A DNA stretch of 7,946 bases, taken from the NCBI GenBank assembly GCA_001897035.1, contig MKRS01000461.1, positions 1 through 7,946 of the forward strand, read 5' to 3'. The DNA comes from Bacteroidales bacterium 45-6. Its GTDB lineage: Bacteria; Bacteroidota; Bacteroidia; Bacteroidales; Dysgonomonadaceae. Under the pieces are notes generated by a model. It was not told the DNA's origin, made no database searches, and saw nothing but the letters and a program-made list of their open reading frames with translations. Each line of letters opens with the position of its first letter. Position 1 is the first letter of the stretch. This document shows positions 1 to 7,371 of the stretch, one piece after another. The position numbers and the translations under genes are program-made.

Positions 1-289
1 TCGCACTCGCGACATCACGGCTTTCAACAAATTCAACATCGTGGTGGATTTGCCGGATGACACTGACCCCACCTCGCTGGTGCCGCAATTCAAGGTCATG
101 AACAATGATGAGAACCTGATAACAAGCACCAAAACAGTATCGGTGAAAGTGAACGACGTGGCTCAAGTTTCGGGCACATCCGCCGTCAACTTTTCTTCGC
201 CCGTCAGCTACGTGGTCAGCTATTCCGTTCCGGGCAGCAATGGCTACGTCTATCACTACGAGAGCTATTACACGGTGACTGTGAAGTAA
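1..289 (+). CDS. C-terminal end of a DUF5018-like beta-sandwich protein (partial)
   Basis: The reading frame is open from the left edge (first whole codon at 2) to a TAA at 287-289, giving the last 95 residues of a longer protein; the first in-frame ATG at 41... is internal (GTG) and not a credible start. What is seen: a short beta-rich module with a segment 'DLPDDTDPTSLVPQF', then 'SGTSAVNFSSPVSYVVSYSV', ending in a 'YTVTVK' strand. This order (a 'tdltsLvP.f' stretch, a 'SGt..dFssPv.Y.V' stretch, a final 'YtVtv' strand) is typical, from memory, of the DUF5018/Ig-like repeats at the ends of Bacteroidota lipoproteins. Such proteins often sit just after SusC/SusD genes, in the place of surface glycan-binding proteins. 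Its stop lies 14 bases before the GH30 gene, so co-transcription is likely. The signal peptide, lipobox and any binding domain lie outside the window, so glycan binding is inference only. An extracellular Ig-like domain of another family is the main alternative. Confidence 0.7.
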   Translation, partial: RTRDITAFNKFNIVVDLPDDTDPTSLVPQFKVMNNDENLITSTKTVSVKVNDVAQVSGTSAVNFSSPVSYVVSYSVPGSNGYVYHYESYYTVTVK

Positions 290-303
290 CAAAAAACAAA
301 AGA

Positions 304-3300
304 ATGAATCACATCAAAAGAACGTTCGTACTGCTTGCCTTGCTCGTGCCATTGTGCCTCCTGGCGCAAAATTACGGGAGCTATAAATTGTATGCTTCCT
401 TCGATTTTGAGCAAGGAACGGCCGATAAGCAGGCAAATACAAGCCTTACGCTAAACAACGGGGCGAGTATAACAACCGATGCGGTCAGGGGAAAAGTGCT
501 TTCTTTTGATAAGTCAACCAGGGGGTATGCGGTGATGCCTGCCCCCATTGTTGGCGACACCCTGTCGTTGTCTTTTTGGTTCAAGCGTAGCGCAGGCGAC
601 AGCGATGGGTCGTGGAAGCAGATATTCGAGTTTCACAACCCTTCCGATGGCAGCAACATCTATTTGATGCCGGTGTATGGCTTCGACAACACCAAGAGCG
701 GATTGGTGTGCGACACCCGTTCGTTCCTGCAAGGTATATGGGTTGGCATGACCGGCCCTCTGATCTTGGCCAACGGCTCGTGGCACCACATCGTGGTGGT
801 GATTAGTAAAACCGACTGGCGTTATTATTTGGACGGGACATTGGTTTCCCAGAAAAATATTTTCGGATCGCTTTCGGTGCAGCACCCCACCAAGTTGTAT
901 TTCGGGATGAATCCCAACCGTGGAGATTATCCCATGTCGGGATCGATAGACGATGTCAACATCTACCATTATCCTCTTTCTGACAGCCAGGTAGCACAGC
1001 TCTACAAAGGCCAAACGGTGACGGATCCGGTGTCGGACACGCCCATCGCGTTTCATTTCGATGGAAATTTGGACGAGGAAGGCAGGCGTATCAATTTGTC
1101 CGGATCGGGGTTTTCGTTGCAAAGCGATGCCGAACGAAATCAAGTGGTAAAGGTGGATGCAGGCGGTCAGCTCAACTTTTCGGGGAATATTCTCCCGCAG
1201 TCGTCTTCCACCATCAATTTCCTGTATAAAAAAGAAGCTTACACCGCGGCCGACAACGGCAGGTATGTGTATCAAGCCAGCAATACCACTGCTTCCGACA
1301 AATATTACGGCGTGAAACTCAAGGTAGATGGCACGGGGGCTTATCTTGTGCTGGAAGCTGTCTCTAACGGTGCGCTGAAAGAAACTGTTGGCAAACAGGT
1401 GCTGGAAGATGGGAAATGGTATGCGATCAGCATTTTCCATTCTGTTTCGGGAATAAAGGGCACGATGCGTCTGTATCAAAATGGAGTGCAAACTGCGGCT
1501 TTGGCGCAAGTGGAAACATTTTCGTTGGCTTTAGACAAGTGGAGTCTCGGAAGTACTACCTCTTCGGCAACTGCCGGTGGATTCTACGACGAGTTTGTTG
1601 TCGAGAAGAGTGCCTTATCCACCACGGACATCAATTCGTATTATGTCTCCAACCTGGTTCCGGTGAGTCTCACCGTGGATTATGGAAATACCTTTCAAAC
1701 GATACGCAACTTCGGTGCATCCGATGCTTGGAATGCTCAATTGATCGGCCTTCATTGGCCCGAAGCCAAGAAAGAGAAATTGGCGGAACTGCTATTTAGC
1801 AAGGACTTTGATGCCAACGGCAATCCGAAAGGAATCGGGCTCTCGTGCTGGCGGTTCAATATCGGCGCAGGTTCGGCAGAACAGGGAACCGACAGTAAAA
1901 TTGCCGCCGAGGCTCAACGCACACAATGCTTCCTGAATTCGGATTTGACCACTTACAACTGGAACAAACAACAGGGACAGCAATGGTTTTTGAGAAAAGC
2001 GGTTCAGGATTACAAAGTGGAAGACCTGGTGGGATTCATGAATTCGCCTCCCGTCTATTACACCAAAACTGGCTACGCCTTCAACAAAGGGGGCGGATGG
2101 AGCTATATCCTGAAAGAGGACAAATACAATGCGTATGCTAAATTTACGGCCGACGTAATCCAACATTTCGATTCACAGGGTCTCCACTTCAAGTATATCA
2201 GCCCGCTCAATGAGCCTCAATACGAATGGAAGGAAGGAACGGACGGCACCACTTCGCAAGAAGGTTCGCCCGCTACCGATCAGGAGATTGCCAATGTGGT
2301 GAAGGCCATGAGCAAGGAGTTTTCGACCCGAAACCTCTCTTCTCAAATTTTTGTGGCAGAAGCTGGAGCAATCAATAGCGGGGTGAAGCAAGTACCTAAG
2401 TTCTGGGGCAATTCCAATCCTTCTATGAAAATAGCAGGATTGCCCAATGTGTCCAACATTGTTTCTTCCCACAGTTATTGGGACGACGGGGATGCGAAAA
2501 CGATGTACGATGTACGCAAGAACTTCCGGCAGGTGTTGGATAGCACGGATACGAACCTTGAGTTTTTTCAAACGGAATATAGCTTGCTGGGAGGCGGTTA
2601 TGCTTGGGGACACCCGAATGCGACGGCAGGAAGTTTTTCCGAAATGGAATGCGCGATGTCTTTGGCCCGCATGTTGCACGTCGATTTTGTGGTGGCCAAC
2701 GCCACAGGCTGGCACTGGTGGACGGCCTTCGAACAGGGAAGCCATGGCGGGGAAAGCCGCTTTGCGCTGATCGAGGCATTGACCAAGAGCGACCTCACCG
2801 ATGGTTTCTACAACGACACCAAGCTTCTCTACACCCTGGGGCAATATTCTCGTTTTATCCGTCCCGGCATGAAGCGCATAGGATTGAGCCGTTCCGACAA
2901 TTTGAACGAAACAGATGCGCTTAAGAGCCAAATGTTTTCGGCCTATATCAATCAGGATACCAAACAGGTGGTGGTCGTGGCCACCAACTCGGATGTTATC
3001 AAGGTCGCCGTAAAGATTTTCGCCGACAACCTTCCGGCAGGCATCAGTCGCGGCCTCCAGTTCACACCTTATGTCACCGACAAGGATCAAAACATGCAGG
3101 TGCAAGCCAAAGTAAAGGGCGGCGAAATATTCACCTTGCCCCCTTTGTCTGTGGTGACTTTCGTCTCGGACTCCGACCCGTCCACTTCTATTGAGCAAAA
3201 CAAGGAGGAGATCGAAATTAGTGCCTATCCGAATCCGGTGGTTGACCAACTGTCTGTCGCCAGCAACGAGCCTCTCGGCAAGCTGGTTGTGTATGACATT

Positions 3301-3441
3301 TTGGGCAAGAAGGTGGAGCAGCTCAACGGCAATGGCGAAACGAGCCTCCGATGCAACCTGTCCGCTTTGCCCAAGGGAGTCTATGTGTTGACAGTGGAAA
3401 CAGCAAAAGGAACCGTGTCTCGAAAAATAATAAAGAAATAA
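304..3441 (+). CDS. Secreted GH30-family glycoside hydrolase with two LamG-like domains and a T9SS sorting domain
   Basis: A 1045-residue exported enzyme. Residues 1-21 form a Sec signal peptide (basic start, then a Leu-rich core ending LCLLA before QNYG). Residues about 27-237 and 247-450 are two concanavalin/LamG-like jelly rolls; the first shows 'LSLSFWFK', 'GSWHHIVVVIS' and 'GSIDDVNIYHYPLS', and the second is more divergent ('GKWYAISIFHS', 'GGFYDEFVVE'). The GH30-type barrel plus side beta domain runs from about 453 to 958: 'NFGASDAW' near 469, 'GIGLSCWRFNIGAG', 'FMNSPPVYYTKTG', and 'SPLNEPQYEW' with Glu637 as likely acid/base, then 'FFQTEYSLLGGG' with Glu758 as likely nucleophile. Residues about 973-1045 are a T9SS type A sorting domain ('AYPNPVVDQL', 'VYDILGKKV', 'LPKGVYVLTV', ending IIKK), so the product should be released or anchored at the outer surface. 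The catalytic part most resembles the Glyco_hydr_30_2/COG5520 group, which includes endo-beta-1,6-galactanases. That specificity is plausible beside a GH2 galactosidase but unproven; beta-glucan or xylan activity cannot be excluded. The A-rich leader with no Shine-Dalgarno fits the phylum and supports this ATG. Confidence 0.9.
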   Translation: MNHIKRTFVLLALLVPLCLLAQNYGSYKLYASFDFEQGTADKQANTSLTLNNGASITTDAVRGKVLSFDKSTRGYAVMPAPIVGDTLSLSFWFKRSAGDSDGSWKQIFEFHNPSDGSNIYLMPVYGFDNTKSGLVCDTRSFLQGIWVGMTGPLILANGSWHHIVVVISKTDWRYYLDGTLVSQKNIFGSLSVQHPTKLYFGMNPNRGDYPMSGSIDDVNIYHYPLSDSQVAQLYKGQTVTDPVSDTPIAFHFDGNLDEEGRRINLSGSGFSLQSDAERNQVVKVDAGGQLNFSGNILPQSSSTINFLYKKEAYTAADNGRYVYQASNTTASDKYYGVKLKVDGTGAYLVLEAVSNGALKETVGKQVLEDGKWYAISIFHSVSGIKGTMRLYQNGVQTAALAQVETFSLALDKWSLGSTTSSATAGGFYDEFVVEKSALSTTDINSYYVSNLVPVSLTVDYGNTFQTIRNFGASDAWNAQLIGLHWPEAKKEKLAELLFSKDFDANGNPKGIGLSCWRFNIGAGSAEQGTDSKIAAEAQRTQCFLNSDLTTYNWNKQQGQQWFLRKAVQDYKVEDLVGFMNSPPVYYTKTGYAFNKGGGWSYILKEDKYNAYAKFTADVIQHFDSQGLHFKYISPLNEPQYEWKEGTDGTTSQEGSPATDQEIANVVKAMSKEFSTRNLSSQIFVAEAGAINSGVKQVPKFWGNSNPSMKIAGLPNVSNIVSSHSYWDDGDAKTMYDVRKNFRQVLDSTDTNLEFFQTEYSLLGGGYAWGHPNATAGSFSEMECAMSLARMLHVDFVVANATGWHWWTAFEQGSHGGESRFALIEALTKSDLTDGFYNDTKLLYTLGQYSRFIRPGMKRIGLSRSDNLNETDALKSQMFSAYINQDTKQVVVVATNSDVIKVAVKIFADNLPAGISRGLQFTPYVTDKDQNMQVQAKVKGGEIFTLPPLSVVTFVSDSDPSTSIEQNKEEIEISAYPNPVVDQLSVASNEPLGKLVVYDILGKKVEQLNGNGETSLRCNLSALPKGVYVLTVETAKGTVSRKIIKK

Positions 3442-3472
3442 CTTCTAAAAACGTGAAATACCAATTAAAAAA

Positions 3473-3496
3473 ATTAGTAGATTAGCGAATTAGCAA
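3473..3496 (+). repeat. Three tandem ATTAG-led octamers in the GH30-GH2 gap
   Basis: In the 75-base gap between the GH30 stop and the GH2 start, ATTAG recurs exactly every 8 bases: ATTAGTAG, ATTAGCGA, ATTAGCAA. The units agree in the first five bases and drift in the last three. The rest of the gap is A-rich, with no clear terminator hairpin and no convincing Bacteroidota promoter. The repeat could be a protein-binding site, a short AT-rich slippage product, or part of a dispersed intergenic repeat. No function is claimed. Confidence 0.6.
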
Positions 3497-3516
3497 AGAA
3501 ATTTGAGTATAAGAAC

Positions 3517-6015
3517 ATGAAAAAGAATCGGAGTATATTTTTATTGGTAATAAGCCTCCTCTTGTTGCCTGTTGTCCTTTTTGCAGATCCTTTGTTTGGA
3601 AACAAAAGGTTGATAAACGACAAATGGGAATTCATCTTGAACGATGCCACGGATCTTTCGACAGTGGCAGGAAAATGGGAAAATGTGGCCCTTCCTCACG
3701 ACTGGAGCGTGAAAGGGAAACTAAGCCCCAACCAAGCCAGTTGCATGGGATACCTTCCCGGCGGCATAGGCTGGTACAAGAAAGAGTTGAACATAGAGGA
3801 AAGCCTGAAGGACAAAAAAATATACATCTATTTTGAAGGGGTTTATAACCGTAGCGAAGTTTATATCAACGGGCATCTGTTGGGAAAACGGCCCAATGGC
3901 TATATTTCTTTCATGTACGACTTGACTCCCTACCTGAAATACGGCGGGGAGAATATCTTGGCAGTGCGGGTCGATCACAGCCGTGCCGCCGACTCGCGTT
4001 GGTACACCGGATCGGGCATCTACCGGGATGTGTATCTGGTGGAAGCCAACCCGATTCATATCAGCCAATGGGGCGTGTATGCCTATCCCAAGGTGGCCAA
4101 CGCCAAACAAGGCCTCCTGCAAGTGGAAGTGAGCCTCGACAATGGAACGGCCAATGCGGCGGGAGTCACCGTGAACAACGAATTGGTCTCGCCTGCGGGC
4201 CGCGTGGTGGCAAAAAGTTCCAGGAAGTTGGCTCTTGCCGCCAACGGATCCAATAAATTCGTGGTGGATCTGAAAGTGAATCATCCCGAGTTGTGGAGCT
4301 TGGATTCGCCCAGCTTGTATCGCTTGAAGACAACCGTGCTGAAGGAGGGAAAAGTGATCGACGAATCTACCGTGAAGACCGGATTCCGCACATTCACGTT
4401 TGATCCCAACAAGGGTTTCGCGCTCAACGGAAAGGGGACTAAGATGAAAGGGGTCTGCATCCATCACGACGCCGGGGTCTTGGGTTCGGCAGTGCCGCGC
4501 GATGTGTGGAGAAAGAGATTGTTGGCGCTCAAGGAAGTTGGATGCAATGCCATTCGCACCAGCCACAATCCGCAATCGCCCGACTTGTATGACCTATGCG
4601 ACGAATTGGGCTTCCTGGTGATGAACGAGGCGTTCGACGAGTGGGAATTTCCCAAACGTAAATGGATAGAAGGATGGAACGCGGGTACTCCCGGATTCGA
4701 TGGCTCTTCGGACTTTTTCGAACAATGGGGAGAAAAGGATTTGGCCGACATGGTTCGTCGCGACAGAAACCACACTTCGGTATTCGCCTGGAGCATTGGC
4801 AACGAGGTGGACTACCCCAACGATCCTTATTCGCACCCTATTTTGGATGCAAATTCCAAAGCCGGATTCACCCAAGCCATGTATGGCGGTTACAAAAAAG
4901 ACGCACCCGACGCGATGCGCTTGGGGATTATCGCCAAAAAGTTGGTGAAAGTGGTCAAGCAATACGACCCTTCGCGACCCACCACTGCTGGATTGGCCGG
5001 TGTGGCTATGTCGAACGAAACCGAATTCCCGGGAGCATTGGATATTGCCGGTTACAACTACACTGAAAGCCGCTACGATTCCGATCATAAAAAATACCCC
5101 AACCGTGTCATCTTTGGCAGTGAAAACCGTCACGACATAGAGGCCTGGAAAGCCGTGCGTGACAACGAACATATTTTCGGACAATTCCTGTGGACAGGGA
5201 TCGATTATCTCGGCGAATCGGGCAGATGGCCTTCGCGCGGATTCTATTCGGGCTTGCTCGATTTTGGAGGTAGCATCAAGCCGCGCGGCTATTTCCGTCA
5301 GGCACTTTGGTCAGACAAGCCAATGGCTTACCTCGGCACCTACCCCACTCCCGGAAAAGGCGGACGCCGCCAAGCAAAAGATGTGTTGTCTGAACAGGAA
5401 AACAACGATGCCGGTGCCAACTACGTGGAAAAAACGCCTTCGATGGATGCCTGGCCTATTTGGAATTACTCCGATGGGCAATCCGTCCGGGTAGTGTGCT
5501 ACACGAATGCGGCAAAAGCGCGTCTCGAACTGAACGGAAAGCCTGTCGGCGAAGTGAAAGACTACAACGACAACACGGGCATCATTTACTGGGATATCCC
5601 CTACGCCAGCGGCAAGCTCGAAGTGATTGGCCTCGACAAGGCAGGCAAAGAGGCCTCACGCTATGCTCTTCAATCTTCCAAGCAGCCTTATGCCTTGAAA
5701 ATTGTCTCTGCGGATACCAACATTTCGAAGGAAAGAGGCTTGGCAGAAGTGGTTTTACAGGTGGTGGACGAAGACGGCGTTCCGGTGATGATTTCCGACA
5801 ACGAAGTGACCTGCCGTGTGGCCGGTGCGGGACATTTGCTTGGGTTGGAAGCCAGCAACAATTCGGACATGGGTGACTACACCGACAACGTCCAACGCGT
5901 GTTTCAAGGACATCTGTTGGCCTATATCCAAGCCACAGGAAAAGGAGGCGAAATCAATGTCATGTTCACGTCTCCTTGGTTGAAACCCGTTCATACAACT
6001 ATTACAGCCAAATAA
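3517..6015 (+). CDS. Exported GH2 glycoside hydrolase, probable exo-beta-galactosidase
   Basis: An 832-residue retaining beta-glycosidase. Residues 1-23 are a Sec signal peptide (MKKNRS, then a long Leu/Val core ending VLFA before DPLFG). No lipobox and no T9SS domain are visible, so a periplasmic location is likely. The domain order is that of GH2: sugar-binding jelly roll about 33-178 ('LPHDWSV', 'GGIGWYKKEL', 'EGVYNRSEVYINGHLLG', 'GSGIYRDVYLV'); Ig-like domain about 183-292; TIM barrel about 297-595 ('GVCIHHDAG', 'CNAIRTSHNP', 'MNEAFDEW'); a DUF4982-like domain about 640-705 ('VRVVCYTNAAKARLELNGK'); and a C-terminal GH2 beta domain about 725-830. Glu430 in 'WSIGNEVD' is the likely acid/base and Glu536 in 'IFGSENRHD' the likely nucleophile; both are present. 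This GH2-plus-DUF4982 layout is common among Bacteroidota beta-galactosidases that remove terminal galactose. Substrate and linkage are inferred from family, and beta-glucuronidase or another GH2 activity is possible. It follows the GH30 gene by 75 bases on the same strand, as an operon partner that would finish off imported oligosaccharides. Confidence 0.92.
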   Translation: MKKNRSIFLLVISLLLLPVVLFADPLFGNKRLINDKWEFILNDATDLSTVAGKWENVALPHDWSVKGKLSPNQASCMGYLPGGIGWYKKELNIEESLKDKKIYIYFEGVYNRSEVYINGHLLGKRPNGYISFMYDLTPYLKYGGENILAVRVDHSRAADSRWYTGSGIYRDVYLVEANPIHISQWGVYAYPKVANAKQGLLQVEVSLDNGTANAAGVTVNNELVSPAGRVVAKSSRKLALAANGSNKFVVDLKVNHPELWSLDSPSLYRLKTTVLKEGKVIDESTVKTGFRTFTFDPNKGFALNGKGTKMKGVCIHHDAGVLGSAVPRDVWRKRLLALKEVGCNAIRTSHNPQSPDLYDLCDELGFLVMNEAFDEWEFPKRKWIEGWNAGTPGFDGSSDFFEQWGEKDLADMVRRDRNHTSVFAWSIGNEVDYPNDPYSHPILDANSKAGFTQAMYGGYKKDAPDAMRLGIIAKKLVKVVKQYDPSRPTTAGLAGVAMSNETEFPGALDIAGYNYTESRYDSDHKKYPNRVIFGSENRHDIEAWKAVRDNEHIFGQFLWTGIDYLGESGRWPSRGFYSGLLDFGGSIKPRGYFRQALWSDKPMAYLGTYPTPGKGGRRQAKDVLSEQENNDAGANYVEKTPSMDAWPIWNYSDGQSVRVVCYTNAAKARLELNGKPVGEVKDYNDNTGIIYWDIPYASGKLEVIGLDKAGKEASRYALQSSKQPYALKIVSADTNISKERGLAEVVLQVVDEDGVPVMISDNEVTCRVAGAGHLLGLEASNNSDMGDYTDNVQRVFQGHLLAYIQATGKGGEINVMFTSPWLKPVHTTITAK

Positions 6016-6019
6016 AGAA

Positions 6020-6038
6020 AAGGGAAATCACTTCCCTT
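6020..6038 (+). other. Small perfect hairpin just after the GH2 stop
   Basis: A 7-base arm AAGGGAA (6020-6026), a 5-base loop and the perfect complement TTCCCTT (6032-6038) begin 4 bases after the GH2 stop codon. No T run follows, and the stem holds only three G:C pairs. It could stabilise the 3' end of the operon message, but it may be chance in A-rich sequence. Confidence 0.35.
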
Positions 6039-6094
6039 ATTCCCGACCAGTAAGTCTGGCCATGTCAGTCTAAAATAATGAAATAAGATTCAGG

Positions 6095-6154
6095 GTGTGG
6101 CCACCTAATTATGCGTCAAATTCTTCCGCATACGGGTGGCTACATGTCCTTTTT
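6095..6154 (+). terminator. Strong two-part hairpin plus T run, probable intrinsic terminator of the GH30-GH2 operon
   Basis: An outer stem of 11 pairs joins 6095-6105 (GTGTGGCCACC) to 6135-6145 (GGTGGCTACAT), including two G:T wobbles. After a 4/2 internal loop, an inner stem of 6 perfect pairs joins TATGCG (6110-6115) to CGCATA (6127-6132), closing an 11-base apical loop. T runs follow at 6150-6154 and 6161-6167. This is the form of a rho-independent terminator, placed about 80 bases after the GH2 stop and before the GH130-like gene. It covers the ATG at 6111 and nearly reaches that at 6144, which argues for the start of the next gene at 6180 or 6198. A leader attenuator for that gene is an alternative. 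Confidence 0.6.
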
Positions 6155-6179
6155 GCTGATTTTTTTAGAAGTTGGACTT

Positions 6180-7349
6180 ATGAAAAATCTATTCCCCATG
6201 AAACTTTCCAAAATCATATTCCCAGCAATCCTCTTCTTGGTTGCCGCAACATCGATCCTCCTTTATTGCATCCGCCGGGGTGAATGCGCTAATCCTTCTG
6301 ATTGGACAATTGGCAATTTTGTCCAGATGAACAGCTCCGATTCCGTGGTAACGCAGGATGGATCTGGAATTTTCTATTGTCCTGCCTCCCAAAACAATGT
6401 CTGTTGGGAAAACGGTGAAATCATCAACTCGTCGGCCATTGTGCGGCACGATTCCCTCTTCCTGTTTTTCAGTGTTTCAGAATATGCCGGAATCAATGCA
6501 GAGCAGGCCGTTTCTCGCGTTGGTTATTCAGTATCAACAGACGGGATTCATTTTAAGAGGATTGTCCGGCCTGTTCTGTACCCCGACCGGGATCAACAAA
6601 TCGACTATGAGTGGATGGGCGGATGCGAAGCTCCCCGCGTGTCGGAAACCAACGATGGCAGGTATCTCATGTTCTACACCCAATGCAACCGGTCGTGCAA
6701 AAGGCTGGCTGTTGCCACTTCGTCCGATTTGAAGACATGGACAAAGCACGGGCCAATTTTCCGAAAAGCATACAACGGAAAATACGGCAACACCGATTCG
6801 AAGTTTGCCTCCATCGTCAGCCGGGTTGTGAAGGGAAAGCCGTTTGTTCAAAAAATAAATGGGAAATATTACCTGTATTGGGGCAGCGATAACCTCTATG
6901 CAGCTGTTTCCGAAAACCTCATCGATTGGATTCCCGTGGAAGACGAGAATGGCGATCTGAAGAAAATCCTTTCGCCCCGCAACAACAGCTTCGACAGCAA
7001 CCTCATTGCCTCGGGACCTTCGGCTGTGATGACATCGAAGGGCATCGTGTTGTTTTATAGCGGACAAAATCGGGAAGGAGCATTTGGTGACAAGAGCTAT
7101 CCTGGCCAGATGCTTGGAGGCGGGCAGGCTTTGTTCTCCGCCCAAAAACCTGAAAAGCTTTTGGCCCGTTCAGACCAGCCTTTTGTCTATTTCAAGGATA
7201 TACTTGGAAAGAACACCAATAATCGATCCACACCGCTTTTTTTGCAGGGACTTGCCTGTTTCAAAGGAAAGTGGTACCTGTTTTATGGAAACAGGGGGCT
7301 TCCGGCAAGAATAGCCGTTTGCAACCTGAAGGATTCCGAACTTTTCTAA
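6180..7349 (+). CDS. GH130-like beta-propeller protein with N-terminal membrane segment
   Basis: From the ATG at 6180 this encodes 389 residues; an ATG at 6198 (383 residues) is equally reasonable. The longer reading from 6111 is rejected because it starts inside a terminator-like hairpin. Residues 12-31 form one hydrophobic segment, followed by RRGEC. Cys30 is preceded by LLY, a poor lipobox, so a membrane anchor or an uncut signal is more likely than a classical lipoprotein. The rest has the repeated strands of a five-bladed propeller and GH130-like signatures: 'WMGGCEAPRV' (147-156), 'YLMFYTQCN', 'RLAVATSSDLKTWTKHGPIF', 'INGKYYLYWGS', 'VSENLIDWIPV', 'GIVLFYSGQN' and 'FKGKWYLFYGN'. GH130 enzymes are beta-mannoside phosphorylases or hydrolases. 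From memory of relatives, acidic residues are expected near three places where this protein has Ala151, Ala277/Ser278 and Gln356, so normal catalysis is in doubt. The gene is 164 bases after the GH2 gene, behind the hairpin, so it may be its own unit. GH43/GH32-type propellers are the less likely alternative. Confidence 0.82.
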   Translation: MKNLFPMKLSKIIFPAILFLVAATSILLYCIRRGECANPSDWTIGNFVQMNSSDSVVTQDGSGIFYCPASQNNVCWENGEIINSSAIVRHDSLFLFFSVSEYAGINAEQAVSRVGYSVSTDGIHFKRIVRPVLYPDRDQQIDYEWMGGCEAPRVSETNDGRYLMFYTQCNRSCKRLAVATSSDLKTWTKHGPIFRKAYNGKYGNTDSKFASIVSRVVKGKPFVQKINGKYYLYWGSDNLYAAVSENLIDWIPVEDENGDLKKILSPRNNSFDSNLIASGPSAVMTSKGIVLFYSGQNREGAFGDKSYPGQMLGGGQALFSAQKPEKLLARSDQPFVYFKDILGKNTNNRSTPLFLQGLACFKGKWYLFYGNRGLPARIAVCNLKDSELF

Positions 7350-7371
7350 TCTTCCGGTGATTTGCCCTTCC

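Noticed and set aside
514..1509. 331-residue open frame on the minus strand over the LamG-like domains
   Set aside because: It is antisense to the GH30 gene, its composition is rich in Arg and His as expected from a shadow frame, and no motif is seen.
2173..3249. 358-residue open frame on the minus strand inside the GH30 gene
   Set aside because: It lies wholly antisense to a well-supported coding region, and the translation shows no recognisable domain, signal or family motif; it is a frame shadow.
3498..3505. GAAATTTG as a Bacteroidota -7 promoter box (TAnnTTTG) for the GH2 gene
   Set aside because: The first base of the consensus is wrong, no TTG box is suitably placed about 19-21 bases upstream, and it lies only 11 bases before the ATG.
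6111..6179. Longer start of the GH130-like gene at 6111 (412 residues)
   Set aside because: It begins inside the hairpin, adds a low-complexity leader before a second, better export-like N-terminus, and overlaps the probable terminator.
6016..6179. A small gene or insertion-element remnant in the gap after the GH2 gene
   Set aside because: No open frame with credible content and no target duplication or transposase remnant was seen; the inverted repeat is better explained as a terminator.
7350..7371. Shared bidirectional terminator between the convergent GH130-like and efflux genes
   Set aside because: The 22-base gap shows no inverted repeat with a T run; any terminator must lie inside a coding end or is not of the intrinsic type.
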